This document shows positions 53,038-62,560 of a DNA stretch of 64,000 bases, one piece after another. The stretch lies in NCBI GenBank assembly GCA_947628805.1, contig CANRBG010000001.1, forward strand, positions 25,655-89,654, written 5' to 3'. The translations under genes and the position numbers were made by a program. Positions within the stretch are counted from its first letter, which is position 1. Each line of letters opens with the position of its first letter. The DNA comes from an uncultured Oscillospiraceae bacterium. Its GTDB lineage: Bacteria > Bacillota > Clostridia > Oscillospirales > Oscillospiraceae. The notes beneath the pieces are model-generated. The model was not told the DNA's origin. It was given only the letters and a program-made list of their open reading frames with translations, and searched no databases.

Positions 53038-53075
53038 AGCGCGTGGGCGGATAGAGCGGCGGAAAGGGACCGATC

Positions 53076-54575
53076 ATGGCGTTTCAGTATAAAAACATAA
53101 ACCCGTTCAATGTGGAAGCGGAGCTGATCGGGAGATTAAAGTCGCTGGACAGGGAGCGGTTTTACAACGTCGAACAGCGGAGAACGACGTGCGATCCGCC
53201 CGATGTGGAACAGCAGACCCAGCGGCTTTTTGAGACGCTTCCCTGTCTTCGGGACACAGCAAGACTGATCGTCTTTGGCGTTCCAGCGGAGGAGATGGAG
53301 CTGATCCGGAGCTGGGAGCATTTTGATTCATTTGTGCATGTCCTGTGTTTCCTGCGTCTTTTTTCCCGGCAAATGCCGCTGGCGCAGGTGCTCAGGTCGC
53401 CGTATTTTTACAGCCTCACCCACGCGCAGGACGGTCGAACCGTGGAGTTTGACCAGTTGAATACGAACGCGGAGGAAACGGGCGTTGCCGTCTACCCCAA
53501 GATCAGGACGATCCACGATCCGCTGGAACCCGCCGCCGAGGAAGAAAAACACTGGGCGGCGGACCGGGTCCGCGGCGTCCAAAGCGAACTTGCGGATACG
53601 TACTATGTGGAGCTGGACGACCTGCGATGTGCGGGAAAACGCTATCGGGTCAGGCACTCGTTCCTGTCGCGGCACATTTTTCCGGAGGGAAAGAAGCGGC
53701 TCAAGATCGCCGTATGCCCCGTAGGCCGGGCGGATCTGCTCGCGCCGGAGCGATATGCCTGCGACGGACCAGCGGGAAAGCAGAGGCTTTTCCGCATAAA
53801 TGGACTAAAGGACGAGGCGTATATCCATGACAGGTGTGCGGCGGCGATCGTCCGGGCGGCGGAGGAAGGGGCGGACATAGTCATATTTCCGGAGATGTTG
53901 GGGAGCGAACGGCTCGTCGGCCCCGCGTTTTATGAGGAGACAGCACGGGCGGTCAAAGAGCGCGGCGGCTCCATGCCGGGACTTATCCTGCTGCCCACCT
54001 GGTGGCATGACAACAAAAACGCCCTCTTTGTGCTGGACGCCGCCGGCAGGTGGCTTTGCGTTCAGGAAAAGCAGTTTCCGTTTGTTTACACGAATGATAA
54101 AACGGAAAAGAATAAAGATGGGGACGATCTTGCGTACTGCGAGGACCTGAGAGAGATAGATCGGACGATACATATGGTCCACATCCCCGATGTGGGCAGG
54201 TTTGCTTTCCCGATCTGCCGCGATTTTCTGGAGACGGACTATGCTTTTCTTATGCTTCAGCAGCTCCGCGCCACATTTCTTCTCTGTCCGTCCTATACCC
54301 TGCATAAGAAGCAGTTCGATCTGACCGCGCCCGGCGCGATCCCCTATGGATGCTATGTTCTTTGGTGCAACACCTGCGCGGCGTTTTATGACGAAGCGGT
54401 CCCCGCGTATGTTGGGCTGGCGTCCGGGCCGCAGGAATTGCCCGCGGGCCCTGTTGATTATATGAGACCGGAGTGCGGCGGGCGCTGTGGGCAGCAGCAG
54501 GACGCCTGTATTTTTCTGGTTGAGATCAGCATGGATCATTCCGCGGTCATAACGCACAGGCATATATATGCGTAA
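53076..54575 (+). CDS. Nitrilase-superfamily (carbon-nitrogen hydrolase) protein with about 200-aa unknown N-terminal domain
   Basis: E-K-C triad candidates: VIFPEM (E about 273), CVQEKQFPF (K about 332), FPICRDFLE (C about 381). Confidence 0.72.
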   Translation: MAFQYKNINPFNVEAELIGRLKSLDRERFYNVEQRRTTCDPPDVEQQTQRLFETLPCLRDTARLIVFGVPAEEMELIRSWEHFDSFVHVLCFLRLFSRQMPLAQVLRSPYFYSLTHAQDGRTVEFDQLNTNAEETGVAVYPKIRTIHDPLEPAAEEEKHWAADRVRGVQSELADTYYVELDDLRCAGKRYRVRHSFLSRHIFPEGKKRLKIAVCPVGRADLLAPERYACDGPAGKQRLFRINGLKDEAYIHDRCAAAIVRAAEEGADIVIFPEMLGSERLVGPAFYEETARAVKERGGSMPGLILLPTWWHDNKNALFVLDAAGRWLCVQEKQFPFVYTNDKTEKNKDGDDLAYCEDLREIDRTIHMVHIPDVGRFAFPICRDFLETDYAFLMLQQLRATFLLCPSYTLHKKQFDLTAPGAIPYGCYVLWCNTCAAFYDEAVPAYVGLASGPQELPAGPVDYMRPECGGRCGQQQDACIFLVEISMDHSAVITHRHIYA

Positions 54576-54636
54576 GGAGGGATATTTTTAAACACAGGAG
54601 AGGCGGGACCGCCTGAAAGACGAGGGAGGAAAGACA

Positions 54637-55443
54637 ATGGCACAGCAGTTACTAAAGGATGTCGTGGACACAGGCGACCTGTATTCCGTGTTGGAAAAAA
54701 CATACGAATACGAGGAAGCATTATGGATGACCTGGACGGACGATCGCAACGGCGCGTTTGAGACGACGCTGCGGCAGGCGATCCAGGAGATCGAGCAGGT
54801 GAAAGACCTGCGTCCCGAATACAATATCAGCATTCAGTATCAGATCGGCAGGCTGGACGGATGGACCGAGGCGTTTGAGCGGCTGTACCGTGCGGAAGAG
54901 AGCGTGAGCAAAGCCGCGGGGGCGTTATCCGGTCTGAGCGCAAAGGCGAAGATGATCCTGGAATGCCTTTACAAAAACAGGGAGGGGATGCGCCACGGCG
55001 AGCTGGCAGCTGCCATCGGCAGTTCGGACAGTTCCCTGACGAATATCATGAAACGCGTTCTCCTTTCAGGCGCGGTCGAATCTGTGCGCTCTGGGAAAAA
55101 CACCATTTACTATCTGACGGATGTCGGAAGACGATACTGCCAGGAGCGGGACAGAGGGGAACAGGATCTGAAGACGATCATATACGATTGCATAAGCAGG
55201 GCGCTTGAGCCGCTCAGCGCGAGCCTCCAACAGATCGCGGCCACGCTGAATGTTTCACAGCATAGTCCCGATATGACGTCGGTCCCGCGCCGGTTTACGC
55301 CTGTGTTGGATAATAACGTCCTGGAGCCTGTGGAGGTCGGCACATGGCTCGCGTTCGAAGATAAGGACTTTGTGCAGTTGAATTCGTGCGGCGAAGAAGG
55401 ATCGGACGATATGAGCCCCATATATAGCCTGCAGAGCGCGTGA
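54637..55443 (+). CDS. Winged-helix (MarR-like) DNA-binding domain protein
   Basis: AKAKMILECLYKNREGMRHGELAAAIGSSDSSLTNIMKRVLLSGAVESVRSGKNTIYYLTDVGRRY resembles a wHTH. Confidence 0.7.
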   Translation: MAQQLLKDVVDTGDLYSVLEKTYEYEEALWMTWTDDRNGAFETTLRQAIQEIEQVKDLRPEYNISIQYQIGRLDGWTEAFERLYRAEESVSKAAGALSGLSAKAKMILECLYKNREGMRHGELAAAIGSSDSSLTNIMKRVLLSGAVESVRSGKNTIYYLTDVGRRYCQERDRGEQDLKTIIYDCISRALEPLSASLQQIAATLNVSQHSPDMTSVPRRFTPVLDNNVLEPVEVGTWLAFEDKDFVQLNSCGEEGSDDMSPIYSLQSA

Positions 55444-55452
55444 GGTGGAAAT

Positions 55453-56139
55453 ATGAAAGATAAGATAGATGAATTGCTGGAGGTCGTCAAGGCGAACCAG
55501 ACCATGATCTGGGATACGTGTCTGGCCGTCTGGGAGTTTATTTCCCAGAAAGAGCCCCCGGAGAAAGCGGAGTATTTTGTCCTTTTTATGAGTCAGATCG
55601 GTATCGAGCAGGTCGAGCCGGAGGATATCGAGCAATACTTTTCCAAAGAGCTGTTGGAGCATATCGGTTCGGACATCAAATCCCTGGAGGACCGGGTCGT
55701 GGACAATCTTATCCGGCAAAAGCCGGAGGAAGACGTGTTTTATGAGAAGCTGTATGAAAAGATATGCGACAGCTCGCTTTTACCGGATCTTGACGCCCAG
55801 ACCGCTTTTTTCACGTGCCTGTGGCTGGACCCCCGGATACCGTACTTTTATCTGGACGACGGATACAGGCTGTCCAACGAAGAATACGCGGCCACGCGGC
55901 GGGAGATCATGCCGGCTCTGAAAAAGGCGGACTATGTCCTTGTCCATCCCTTCCGCCAGAAAACGCAGCGCGCGTCGCATCTTATGGCATTGGCGGACAG
56001 CCTCGCCAACGAACGGCAGAAGACGGTGTATTGGGCCAACGTCATTGCGCACATCATGAGCGTAGCACGTCCGCGTAAGACCTCCGCGTCTCCGGCGGAT
56101 GCGCCGGCGGAGCAGGAGAAGAAGTCCAAAGACGAATAA
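55453..56139 (+). CDS. Protein of unknown function, third gene of the island
   Basis: 9 nt after the wHTH gene; C-terminal DPRIPYFYLDD...KKADYVLVHPFRQKTQRASHLMALADSLANERQKTVYW; no family recognised. Confidence 0.65.
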   Translation: MKDKIDELLEVVKANQTMIWDTCLAVWEFISQKEPPEKAEYFVLFMSQIGIEQVEPEDIEQYFSKELLEHIGSDIKSLEDRVVDNLIRQKPEEDVFYEKLYEKICDSSLLPDLDAQTAFFTCLWLDPRIPYFYLDDGYRLSNEEYAATRREIMPALKKADYVLVHPFRQKTQRASHLMALADSLANERQKTVYWANVIAHIMSVARPRKTSASPADAPAEQEKKSKDE

Positions 56140-56147
56140 TGCTGTTT

Positions 56148-56202
56148 ATATACGATCAACTGCCCGGTATTTCACAGAAACACCGGGCAGTTGATCGTAT
56201 AT
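56148..56202. terminator. Bidirectional terminator closing the island
   Basis: ATATACGATCAACTGCCCGGT (13-nt loop) ACCGGGCAGTTGATCGTATAT, perfect 21-bp stem. Confidence 0.88.
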
Positions 56203-56224
56203 TCATTGGCTCTGCTGAAAAAGC

Positions 56225-56989
56225 CTACATGCGGTCGATCAGGTAGATCTTCCACATGGCGAAGGCCTCCCGGATGGCGTAATTGACGAGCAGGCTCGCC
56301 TTCGTGGTGGGGGCCGCCACCAGCGCCGGGTCGCAGCCCAGCTTTTCCGCCATATAGCCCAGCCGATACAGGTGGTATTCGCTGGACAAGATCGCCACCC
56401 GGCCGGTGGGGTCCCCGCCCTTTTGGGCGATCAGAGCCAGGGAGTATTCGATGTTCTGCCGGCTGTTGTCCGCCCGGTCCTCCAGAAGCAGCCTGCTCGG
56501 GTCCACGCCCCGGGCCGTGAGCCAGGTATACATGGCCTCCGCCTCCGAGATGTCCTCGTCCGGGCCTTGGGAACCGGAGAGAATGGCGGTGCCGTCCGGG
56601 TTTTCCGCCAGCCAGTCCACGGTCCGCTCCAGCCGGTCCGTCATGGACCGGGAGGGGACGGAGCCGTTGATCCCGGCCCCGCAGACGATCAGATAGGGGG
56701 CGGCGGTGTCCAGGTCCGAATGGGCCCGGCGGACGACCGGTATCTCCGCTATCAAAAACAGGCCGAAGCCCACTGCCAGCGCCGCCACAGCCACGGCCCG
56801 CAGCCGGCGGGCCCAGGGCGCCTTTTTCGGGGCCAGGACGGCGAAAAAGACGAGGCACGCCGCCACGCCCCAGAATACCAGGGCGGTCATGAAATAGCCG
56901 ATCATGCAAAACTCGAATACCGCGCCCGCCGCGACGCACCCGGCCGCCAGGCCGAAGAGGATCTTTTGGGTTTTGGTAAGCATTTTCAT
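56225..56989 (-). CDS. YdcF/SanA-like DUF218 membrane protein
   Basis: YLIVCGAGINGSVPSRSMTDRLERTVDWLAENPDGTAILSGSQGPDEDISEAEAMYTWL...LLEDRADNSRQNI. Start placed at MKMLTKTQK. Confidence 0.88.
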   Translation of the reverse strand: MKMLTKTQKILFGLAAGCVAAGAVFEFCMIGYFMTALVFWGVAACLVFFAVLAPKKAPWARRLRAVAVAALAVGFGLFLIAEIPVVRRAHSDLDTAAPYLIVCGAGINGSVPSRSMTDRLERTVDWLAENPDGTAILSGSQGPDEDISEAEAMYTWLTARGVDPSRLLLEDRADNSRQNIEYSLALIAQKGGDPTGRVAILSSEYHLYRLGYMAEKLGCDPALVAAPTTKASLLVNYAIREAFAMWKIYLIDRM

Positions 56990-58887
56990 CCCTCCGCCAG
57001 CGCCTCCCACTGACTGTACAGCCCGTCCAGCCGCTCCTGCAGGGCGGCTTTTTCCTCGCCCAGCTCCATGAGCTTCTGGTAGTCGGTGGCGTTGGCCTCC
57101 TCTTGGGCCGTCAGGTCGGCCAAGGCGCTCTCCAGCTTTTCGATCTCCCGCTCCAGGCGGGCCAGCTGCTTGGAGGGGTCCTTCTGCCGGGCCGTTTTTT
57201 TGCCCTGTTCGGCCTTTTCGGTCCTTTCGTCTTTGGCCTTTCCCTTGAGCTCGTGGTGCTTGGCCGCCAGGGAGAGCTCCGTCTGCCGGGCCTTATACTG
57301 CTGATATTCCGTGTAGCCCCCGGCAAAGTCCGTCAGGGTCCCGTCCTTGATCTCCCAGATCCGGGTGGCGAAGCGGTCCGTGAACCACCGGTCGTGGCTG
57401 ACGAAAAGCAGGGTGCCGCCGTAGTCGTCCAAGGCCTGCTCGATCCACTCCCGGCTGGCGATGTCCAGGTGGTTGGTGGGCTCGTCCAGGATGAGGAAGT
57501 TCACGTCGTCTTTCATGAGCATGCACAGCCGCAGCCGGCTCTGCTCCCCGCCGGAAAGGCTGCCCACGGTCTTGAATACGTCCTCTCCGGTGAAGTTGAA
57601 GGCGGCCAGCCGGTCCCGGGCCTGCTGGGGCAGAGCCTTGTCCTCGTAGATCAGGGTGTCCACCAGCGTCCGCTCCGGGTGGGAGAAGGCGATGGTCTGG
57701 GGCAGATAGGCCGTGCGGATGGCGGGGCCCCTGCGGGTATAGCCCGTGTCGGGGGTCTCCAGGCCCAAAATGAGCTTCACCAGCGTGGACTTGCCGCTGC
57801 CGTTGTCCCCCATGACGGCCACCCGCTCCCCGGGGCGGATCAGAAGCTCCAGGTGTTGGAAGAGCGTTTTCTCCCCGAAGCGCTTGCTCAGGTCGTCGAT
57901 GACCAACACCTCGTCGCCGAAAAATTCCTGTTCCTTGAACCGGGCGTTCAGCTTCCGCTCCCGCCGGGGCTGAGGGGCCGTCTGCAATTTCGCGATGCGC
58001 TTTTCCATGGAGAACGCCCGCTTGTAGAGCTTGTCGTTGCCCAGAAAGGCCCATAGCCGCAGGTCCTTGGCGGCCTGCTCCAGGTGGGCGATCTGGCGCT
58101 GGTTCTTTTCGTACTGCTTTTGCAAAAGCTGGTAGCGCCGCTGCTTTTCGTCGATGTAGAAGCTGTAGTTACCGGCGTAGAACTGGCAGACCCCGTCCGC
58201 CAGCTCGATGGTCCGCTGGGCCACCGTGTCCAGAAACCACCGGTCGTGGCTCACGGTCAGCACCGTGCCCTTGAACCGCAGCAGAAATTCCTCCAGCCAC
58301 TGGGTGCTCTTCAGGTCCAGGTGGTTGGTGGGCTCGTCCAGCAGCAGGATGTCCGTGTCCTCCAAGAGCAGCCGGGCCAGGTTGACCCGGGTCTTCTCCC
58401 CGCCGGAGAGGCTCTCAAAGCTCTGCGCCCGCATGGCCGCCGACAGGTCCAGGCCGTTTGCCACCCGCTCCCGCTCATAGTCCGCGCTGTAGCCGCCCAG
58501 CCGGTCGTATTCCGCCGCCAGCCGGTCGTATCTCGCCAGGGTCGCCGGGGAGTCGTCGGTCTGCATGGCCGCTTCCAGGGCGGTCATTTTCTCCCGGAGC
58601 TCGTCCAGGTGCCGGTGGGCGGAGCGGAGCACGTCCTCGGTGGTGTACCCCGCAGGATAGACGGGGATCTGGGAGATGAGGCCCACCCGCTTGCCCGGGG
58701 CCAGGACCACGGTCCCCTCATCCGGCTCCAGCGCCCCGGTGAGAACGCGAAGCAAGGTGGTCTTGCCGGCCCCGTTGGGGCCCAGCAGCGCCACCCGCTC
58801 GCCGGACTGGATATCAAAGCTCACGCCGCGCAAAATCTCCACGCCGCCGAAGCCTTTTTTCACATTTTGCAGGGATATGTCGATCAC
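56986..58887 (-). CDS. ABC-F family ATPase
   Basis: Two Walker A motifs (GPNGAGKTTLL, GDNGSGKSTLV), two LSGGE signatures, DEPTNHLD twice, coiled C-terminus. Confidence 0.94.
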   Translation of the reverse strand: MIDISLQNVKKGFGGVEILRGVSFDIQSGERVALLGPNGAGKTTLLRVLTGALEPDEGTVVLAPGKRVGLISQIPVYPAGYTTEDVLRSAHRHLDELREKMTALEAAMQTDDSPATLARYDRLAAEYDRLGGYSADYERERVANGLDLSAAMRAQSFESLSGGEKTRVNLARLLLEDTDILLLDEPTNHLDLKSTQWLEEFLLRFKGTVLTVSHDRWFLDTVAQRTIELADGVCQFYAGNYSFYIDEKQRRYQLLQKQYEKNQRQIAHLEQAAKDLRLWAFLGNDKLYKRAFSMEKRIAKLQTAPQPRRERKLNARFKEQEFFGDEVLVIDDLSKRFGEKTLFQHLELLIRPGERVAVMGDNGSGKSTLVKLILGLETPDTGYTRRGPAIRTAYLPQTIAFSHPERTLVDTLIYEDKALPQQARDRLAAFNFTGEDVFKTVGSLSGGEQSRLRLCMLMKDDVNFLILDEPTNHLDIASREWIEQALDDYGGTLLFVSHDRWFTDRFATRIWEIKDGTLTDFAGGYTEYQQYKARQTELSLAAKHHELKGKAKDERTEKAEQGKKTARQKDPSKQLARLEREIEKLESALADLTAQEEANATDYQKLMELGEEKAALQERLDGLYSQWEALAEG

Positions 58888-58894
58888 GTCAAAA

Positions 58895-60214
58895 TCATCC
58901 TAACACAGAAACCGCTTTTTGCAGCACGGCGTTGGCGATGGGGGAGGCCACGCCGTAGCCGCTGCCGGCCCGCTCCGCCATGACCACGAAAGCCAGGGGG
59001 GCGTTGGCGTTGGTGATGAAGCCGGCGAACCAGGCGTGGGTGCCGCCGTATGTCTCGGCGGTGCCGGTCTTGGCGTGCATCTCCAGGCCCGGGTAATTGC
59101 CCGTGCCGTACTCGTACTGGACGTTGTAGCTCATCATCTCCGACAGGATCTGGGCGGTGGAGGGGTCCATGATCTGCTCCGAGCCGCAGCTCTTGCCGTA
59201 GAGGATGGTGGGCTCCACCACCTTGCCCCCGTTGGCGATGGCCCCGATGAAGCGCAGGAAGGCGTAGGGGTTCACCAGGTCCTCATACTGGCCGATGCCG
59301 GCCCAGGCCGCGTCGCCCTGCCCCTGGGCCACGGGCACGCTGCCGGCGGCGGTGGGGATGTCCTTGTTGAGGGTATGGGCGGTGGTGAGGCCGTATTTTT
59401 CCGCGTACTGGCTGATCAGCTCACCGCCCAGCTCCGATGCCACGTGGCCGAACACCACGTTGCAGGAGCAGGCCAGGCCCTGTTCGATGGTCAGGGTCCC
59501 GTGGTGGCCCGTGCACTTGATGGTCTGGCTGCCGATGATGTCGCTGCCGGTGCAGGTATAGGTCCGCTGCCAGAAGTCCGGCATGTTCTCCAGCGCCGCC
59601 GCCACGGTCACCAGCTTGAACACGGACCCGGGGGTGAAGGTGGAGCTGATGGCCCGGTTGATGAACGCCCCCTCATAGGCGGAGTCGTTCACGTCGAAGT
59701 CGATGCCCTGCTCCGGGTCCCAGCCGGGGGTGGACACCATGCACAGGATCTCCCCGGTCTGGTAATTGTACACCAGCACCGTGCCCTTGCGCCCGTTCAG
59801 GGCGTTGTAGGCCGCGGCGGACACGTCCGCGTCGATGGTCAGCTTCATGGCCCCGCCCTTGGTGGTGGTGCCGGTGAGCAGGGAGTAGTCGATGAATTTG
59901 CCCCGGAAGATGCTCAGCATGCTGGTGCCGATGTTGCCATCCAGATCCCCCACCACGTGCAGGCAGCCCCGGCGCACCGCGCTGTCGTCGGCATAGTGGA
60001 AGGCGTCCTCCCCGGCGGCCGCCAGCACGGTACCGTTCCGGTCCGTGATGGAGCCCCGGTTCAGGACCCCGTTTGTGTACACGCTGTCGTTGGCGTAAAA
60101 GGACGCCCAGTCGCCCCCGTCCATGACCAGCCGGACCAGGTATACCCCCATGCCGGCCACCACCAGGGCCGCCAGCAGCAGCACCGCAAAGGCGCGTTTC
60201 GTCACTTTTTTCAT
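58895..60214 (-). CDS. Penicillin-binding protein 2-type transpeptidase
   Basis: NRGSITDRNGTVLA, STFTPGSVFKLV (SxxK), SCN, MHAKTGTAE (KTG). Confidence 0.93.
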   Translation of the reverse strand: MKKVTKRAFAVLLLAALVVAGMGVYLVRLVMDGGDWASFYANDSVYTNGVLNRGSITDRNGTVLAAAGEDAFHYADDSAVRRGCLHVVGDLDGNIGTSMLSIFRGKFIDYSLLTGTTTKGGAMKLTIDADVSAAAYNALNGRKGTVLVYNYQTGEILCMVSTPGWDPEQGIDFDVNDSAYEGAFINRAISSTFTPGSVFKLVTVAAALENMPDFWQRTYTCTGSDIIGSQTIKCTGHHGTLTIEQGLACSCNVVFGHVASELGGELISQYAEKYGLTTAHTLNKDIPTAAGSVPVAQGQGDAAWAGIGQYEDLVNPYAFLRFIGAIANGGKVVEPTILYGKSCGSEQIMDPSTAQILSEMMSYNVQYEYGTGNYPGLEMHAKTGTAETYGGTHAWFAGFITNANAPLAFVVMAERAGSGYGVASPIANAVLQKAVSVLG

Positions 60215-62112
60215 CTGCGCCCTCCCGGATAGTAGTATCCGCCCGGATCGGCGGGGCCGTTGTCGTAATAGCCGCCGGGTCCGTTTCCGTCGTCATAGTA
60301 ACCGCCGCTGCCGTCGTCGTAGCCGCCGTCGGGGCCCGGGTCGGCGTCATCCACGCCGATGCCGCCGGAGAACCGCTCCGGCCGCTTCACGGCAAAGCTG
60401 GCGTTGGCCCGCATGTCGGAGCCCTTCACGAAGGCCAGCATCATCCAGCAGGCGATCAGGCTGCTGCCGCCCACCGACGCGAAGGGGAACGTGACGCCGG
60501 TGAAGGGCAGGATGTCCATGGTGCCGTACACGTTCAGGATCACCTGCGCCAGCATCATGCTCATGGTGGCGGCGGCGGCGATGACGAAGTAGCTGGACCG
60601 GCCGGAGGAGGCGTTTTTCACCACGAAGCCCGCCAAGGCCAGCAGGGCCCCCACGCAGCACAGACCCGTGATCAGGCCCATCTCCTCGCAGATCACCCCG
60701 AAGACCATATCCGTCTCGGCGGCGTAGATGTCCACAAGCCAGCCGTTGCCGGCCCCCTGGCCGAACAGGCCGCCGCTGGCGGCCGCGCTCATGGCACGGA
60801 CCTGCTGGTAGCCGTTGCCGTACACGTCCTCCCACACGTGGCCCCAGGTCTCGAACCGGGCCACCACGTGGGGCTTGACCGTCACCACCAGCATCACGCC
60901 CAGCGCCGCGCCGGCCACCGCCAGAAACACCGTGGCGAAGTTGCCCGAGCGCATGTAGGATATGACCAGGAAGGTGACGAAAAACACCAGCGCCGTTCCG
61001 AAGTCGCCCATCAGGGCCAGCAGCCCCACGCAGGCGGCGGAAAAGCCGATGTAGAAGATCAGGTTTCGGTTCACGAACAGCCGGTCCAGGGTGGCCGCAC
61101 CGGCGTATATGTACAGCACCTTTACGAATTCCGACGGCTGGATGGTGAACGAGCCGAACTCCAGCCAGTTGCGGGCGCCGTTGCGCTCCGGGGCCAGCAC
61201 CAGCGTCACCGCCAGCAGCCCCACCGCCGCGAAAAAGGCGTAAAGCCGCACGGCCTTGACCCGTTTCAGGTCCCGTATCCACAGGCACATGAACACGAAC
61301 AACCCCACCGACACCCCGAACAGGATGATGTACTTGAGCATGTCGTCCGGGGTCTTGGAGGCGGCCACGCTCATGCCCACCGTGGACAGAAACAGCGCCA
61401 GGATCTCCGGTTCAAAGCCGGTCTGGCCGGCGGTGCGGACCACGGTGAAGTAGGTCCACTGGGCTGCCGCCAGGATGCCGAAGCCCATGATCACGCCCAG
61501 GCCCGCCTCCGGGTTATAGGTCAGCTGCTGGAAAAGCAATATGATCTGGAACACCGTCAGCAGCAGCATGGTGGCCCCGGGCCGGACCTGCCGGCCGGGG
61601 GCGTGGCGGTACTTCAAAAGGGCGGACCGCTCCTCCTCCGTCAGATCCACGAACCGGGCCGACACCTGGCCCAGGGTCAGCACATCCGCGTCCTGGATCA
61701 GGGCCCCGCCGGGCTGGACCAGGTCGCCGTTGACATAGGTGGCGCCCTTGCCCAGGCCGTACACTGTCCAGTCCCCCTGGGGACCTCGGATCAGACAGGC
61801 GTGAATCCGCTCCACGCCGGGGTCGTCGATCTGCCCGTCCACGGACTTGGCCCGGCCCAGGATGCACTCCCAGTGCCGCAGGGGGATCATCACGTCCCCC
61901 GCCAGGTACAGGTATGCCCATGTCTCCGGCTCGTACCGCTCCCGCAGCATGCTCCGCACGCACCGGGCCACGATCCACAGCCCTATCAGCGGCAGGATGT
62001 ACCGGGACAGGTTCGCCAGGGTGGTGGACGCCTGCCCGAACAGCAGCGAGACGGGATCGAAGTCGAGGCCACTGAGAAAGTCTAAGTTGAGATTGCTCAG
62101 ATCGAGATGCAA
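60211..62112 (-). CDS. FHA-domain/FtsW-RodA-SpoVE fusion protein
   Basis: FHA signature CILGRAK...VERIHACLI...ATYVNGDLV after an N-terminal TM; SEDS motifs (QPSEFVKVLYIY, GDFGTALVFF, GLFGQGAGNGWLVDIYAAETDMVFGVICEEMG); Gly/Tyr/Asp-rich C-terminal tail. Confidence 0.92.
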   Translation of the reverse strand: MHLDLSNLNLDFLSGLDFDPVSLLFGQASTTLANLSRYILPLIGLWIVARCVRSMLRERYEPETWAYLYLAGDVMIPLRHWECILGRAKSVDGQIDDPGVERIHACLIRGPQGDWTVYGLGKGATYVNGDLVQPGGALIQDADVLTLGQVSARFVDLTEEERSALLKYRHAPGRQVRPGATMLLLTVFQIILLFQQLTYNPEAGLGVIMGFGILAAAQWTYFTVVRTAGQTGFEPEILALFLSTVGMSVAASKTPDDMLKYIILFGVSVGLFVFMCLWIRDLKRVKAVRLYAFFAAVGLLAVTLVLAPERNGARNWLEFGSFTIQPSEFVKVLYIYAGAATLDRLFVNRNLIFYIGFSAACVGLLALMGDFGTALVFFVTFLVISYMRSGNFATVFLAVAGAALGVMLVVTVKPHVVARFETWGHVWEDVYGNGYQQVRAMSAAASGGLFGQGAGNGWLVDIYAAETDMVFGVICEEMGLITGLCCVGALLALAGFVVKNASSGRSSYFVIAAAATMSMMLAQVILNVYGTMDILPFTGVTFPFASVGGSSLIACWMMLAFVKGSDMRANASFAVKRPERFSGGIGVDDADPGPDGGYDDGSGGYYDDGNGPGGYYDNGPADPGGYYYPGGRR

Positions 62113-62220
62113 GACCGATCCTCCTTTCCAAAGGGGCTTATAGCCGCGCCCGGCGTTTTCCGGGCGGTTTCTATCAGAATCATATTGACATTATACATTC
62201 TTGTAACTAAAATGTAAACT

Positions 62221-62559
62221 ATGAAAGGGAAAACTCTTTTTTGGATCTGTCTGTTCGGGGCGCTGGCCGCCCTGGGGGCGGGGGTATACCTGCTGCACGG
62301 ACCGGCGGGGCGGCGGGCGGCCGTCTATGTGGACGGGGAGCTGTACGACACGGTGGACCTGACCGCGGCGGCGGAGCCCTATGAATTCACAGTGGAGACG
62401 GCCTGGGGCTGGAACACCGTCCAGGTGGCCCCGGGGAGCATACGGGTGCTGGACGCGGACTGTCCTAATCACGACTGCGTGAAGCAGGGGGCCATCACCG
62501 ACGGGGTCATCCCCATCGTGTGTCTGCCCCATAAGCTGGTCATAGAGATCAAAGACTGA
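62221..62559 (+). CDS. NusG domain II-containing membrane-anchored protein
   Basis: N-terminal TM; VYVDGELYDTVDLTAA, DADCPNHDCVKQGAITDGVIPIVCLPHKLVIEI. Confidence 0.9.
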   Translation: MKGKTLFWICLFGALAALGAGVYLLHGPAGRRAAVYVDGELYDTVDLTAAAEPYEFTVETAWGWNTVQVAPGSIRVLDADCPNHDCVKQGAITDGVIPIVCLPHKLVIEIKD

Positions 62560-62560
62560 T

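Noticed and set aside
53076-56139. Assigning the island to a named defence system
   Set aside because: No reverse transcriptase, nuclease, TIR, STAND or restriction domain was recognised, so a specific system name would be unsupported.
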